NCBI GenBank assembly: GCA_003694385.1
Contig: RFKA01000109.1
Coordinates: 1 to 6,407 of the forward strand
DNA length: 6,407 nucleotides
Origin: Candidatus Woesearchaeota archaeon
GTDB lineage: Archaea; Nanobdellota; Nanobdellia; Woesearchaeales; UBA525
Direction: 5' to 3'
Below, one piece after another: positions 4,838 through 6,407 of this stretch. Under the pieces are notes generated by a model. It saw only the letters and a program-made list of their open reading frames with translations, ran no database searches and was not told the origin of the DNA. Within the stretch, counting starts at the first letter, position 1, and the number at the start of each line of letters is the position of its first letter. Made by a program: the position numbers and the translations under genes.

Positions 4838-6407
4838 ATGGACGAGCAGACAAACCCGCTTGACTTCTGGAACAGGCCTGTATGGCGGTTCTGGAGAGCC
4901 CACACGCCACCACACGTGCTCGAGCAAGAGCTCGCGAGCATCGATGAGCGTATTAAGCGTGGTGATGAAGGACTCTATGCTGACTATCCCCAGCACGCCG
5001 CGATTTCCGTCGCCAAAGTATACCTCTTGGAAGGCCTCGATAGGGGTATGCCGCGCCTTGAGGAATACCGGGGGCGGGGAGGCATTAGCGAGCTCGTACT
5101 CGCATACGATACTGACGATGCAACAGTGCAGAGAAGCGTGGCGCACAGGCTCGTCGACAAGCTCTTCAGAGAGTGGTTAACAGAGCAGAAACAACACAGG
5201 GAGTCCCGTGACGTGCTCGTCACAGCGGTACGCGCGCATCTCGACGGGCAACGACTCATGAAGAGGGAAGGCCGTCTCCGCATGATGGACAACGGCCAGC
5301 ACACGCAGGCAGAGCACCCACTCAACGTTGCTCATCGCATGGCGCGCTTCGGGAAAGACGTGCCGCTCGCGTGGCTTATCACTGCGATTCTCCACGACGA
5401 CAACGAGGATGTACAGTTCCCCATCCACAGGGGGCCTGTGGAGACAATCATCAAGCATAATGAACAGCGGCTTGAGCAGCTACTCGGGGAAGGGAACCCC
5501 GCGCACATCAAGCAACAGATACGTATTGGCGTCAGAGCAATTGAGCGGGTGACGCTCCGGCGCGTAGCGGAATACGAGATGGAACTTGAGCATATGGAGC
5601 ATGAGCCACACGATGGCGAGAACCTCGCAATCATTGCCGCAGCGTATGCGACGAAGCTCAACGACAAAGGTTCTGCGGTCGTCACGACCGACTATCTCGG
5701 ACGGGGCCTGTTTGGGTGGGAACTACGGCCCATTTACACACCACTCAATGAAATGAGCCAGCACTGGAAGGCATTGAGCAGCAGCAACCTCGCACGGAAA
5801 TCTCTCCAGGAAGGGGCGCTCAGCCACGCTCCGCTCGCGCACCAGGCGCTCATAAGAGCAATGAGCGTGCAGACAGCCCTAGACCTCTGGAAGACAAGCA
5901 CGACGCAACTCGACCAGGCAATGCGTTACTGCGAGTCGTGCTACCACCTCATGCACGGGGATAGGGGTGTAAGTGAGTATCGGGCAGCAATAGTACAGAA
6001 CACACAGCGCTGTAATGAGTACATCAGACGAGGAGGCATCACTCACATCGACACTGACGCCACGAAGCCTGACGCGCTCGAACAAGAATTCGGCAAGCTC
6101 TTCTTCTTCCTCCGGCTCCACAAGATGAACCCGAAACGAAAAACTCCCGCGATGATTCCCCCGCTCTACCGCCGAGAAGCCGAGGCGCCCGACGACTTGA
6201 TTAACCGTCTCGAGCGCGACCTCGCACGCTTCCGAGGGGGCTTCCCGTACACAACAATACAGCGCTTCACGGAAAGACTCTTCGCACTCCCAGCCGATGC
6301 ACAGAAAAGGGAGTTTGGAGAGGAAATGCCGCTCTATCTCAAGCTCGATAAGCGTCAGCGAAGTATCCGACAAGTCGCCCAACGCTTCGCGCTGAACAGT
6401 AATGCAG
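4838..6407 (+). CDS. HD-domain protein with RelA/SpoT-like hydrolase motif, 3' end beyond the window
   Basis: The frame is open for 523 codons from ATG 4838 to the window end with no stop, so the gene is partial. A RelA/SpoT-like HD domain spans about residues 155-280. His160 in EHPLNVAHRMARFG aligns with the first metal ligand. AILHDDNEDV supplies His186-Asp187 and the Glu190-Asp191 pair of (p)ppGpp hydrolases. IRIGVRAIERVT at 228-239 resembles the following helix. KLNDKGSA at 273-280 stands where the family reads KLADRLHN, so Asp276 is kept and the Asn is replaced by Ala280. The parts before residue 150 and after 290 are charged, mostly helical in character, and not recognised; a C-x2-C occurs at 365-368. 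No synthetase, TGS or ACT domain is evident in the visible part. A metal-dependent phosphohydrolase acting on ppGpp or a related nucleotide is plausible, not proven. The start fits the TATA-like tract 26-28 bases upstream. Confidence 0.78.
   Translation, partial: MDEQTNPLDFWNRPVWRFWRAHTPPHVLEQELASIDERIKRGDEGLYADYPQHAAISVAKVYLLEGLDRGMPRLEEYRGRGGISELVLAYDTDDATVQRSVAHRLVDKLFREWLTEQKQHRESRDVLVTAVRAHLDGQRLMKREGRLRMMDNGQHTQAEHPLNVAHRMARFGKDVPLAWLITAILHDDNEDVQFPIHRGPVETIIKHNEQRLEQLLGEGNPAHIKQQIRIGVRAIERVTLRRVAEYEMELEHMEHEPHDGENLAIIAAAYATKLNDKGSAVVTTDYLGRGLFGWELRPIYTPLNEMSQHWKALSSSNLARKSLQEGALSHAPLAHQALIRAMSVQTALDLWKTSTTQLDQAMRYCESCYHLMHGDRGVSEYRAAIVQNTQRCNEYIRRGGITHIDTDATKPDALEQEFGKLFFFLRLHKMNPKRKTPAMIPPLYRREAEAPDDLINRLERDLARFRGGFPYTTIQRFTERLFALPADAQKREFGEEMPLYLKLDKRQRSIRQVAQRFALNSNA

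Noticed and set aside
5879..6382. A 167-codon minus-strand open frame with hydrophobic and acidic stretches
   Set aside because: It lies wholly opposite the HD gene, whose frame is open for over 1.5 kb and carries a family motif. It has no recognised motif and no promoter-like box was seen.
1..6407. CRISPR array, tRNA or rRNA genes, insertion sequence ends
   Set aside because: I saw no regularly spaced long repeats, no tRNA-like cloverleaf in the non-coding gaps, and no transposase or terminal inverted repeats. The gaps are only 149-153 bases long.

Overview
The window most likely comes from an archaeon. Three lines of sequence evidence support this. Three genes that begin transcription units (the minus-strand TauE gene and the plus-strand PUA and HD genes) each have a T-rich TATA-like box centred about 26-29 bases before the ATG, the spacing expected for leaderless archaeal mRNAs. 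The three genes inside the first operon instead carry Shine-Dalgarno sites. The small MCT-1/Tma20-like PUA protein belongs to a lineage of archaea and eukaryotes. The base composition looks GC-rich by eye. A DPANN-type lineage is possible, but nothing here decides it.

Layout: (1) 1-3283, plus strand, a tight four-gene cluster: the 3' end of a transketolase C-terminal subunit, a TVP38/TMEM64 (VTT) membrane protein, a class I flavin disulfide oxidoreductase of the MerA/lipoamide dehydrogenase type, and a short-form 6-phosphogluconate dehydrogenase. The first three are joined by 4-base ATGA overlaps and the fourth starts 9 bases after the third, so translational coupling and co-transcription are likely. 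(2) 3264-4067, minus strand, a TauE/SafE-family permease whose 3' end overlaps gnd by 20 bases. The overlap is an inverted repeat containing both stop codons. (3) 4068-4220, a divergent promoter region. (4) 4221-4688, the PUA protein. (5) 4689-4837, an intergenic region with three diverged copies of an 11-bp element, a weak hairpin and a TATA-like tract. (6) 4838-6407, a long gene that is open at the window edge. It encodes a protein with a RelA/SpoT-like HD domain near its middle and unrecognised sequence on both sides.

How the genes may work together (inference): 6-phosphogluconate dehydrogenase carries an NADP-type Asn-Arg-Ser signature and would make NADPH and ribulose 5-phosphate. Transketolase handles pentose phosphates. 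The flavoprotein has a basic, MerA-like segment where NAD enzymes usually carry an acidic residue, so it may consume NADPH. Its partner, the VTT protein, is a membrane protein of the kind fused to such flavoproteins in some bacteria. The cluster can therefore be read as a pentose-phosphate/NADPH module feeding a membrane-associated redox pair of unknown substrate. The most novel items are the HD protein with its repeat-bearing promoter and the flavoprotein's unusual C-terminal active-site residues.
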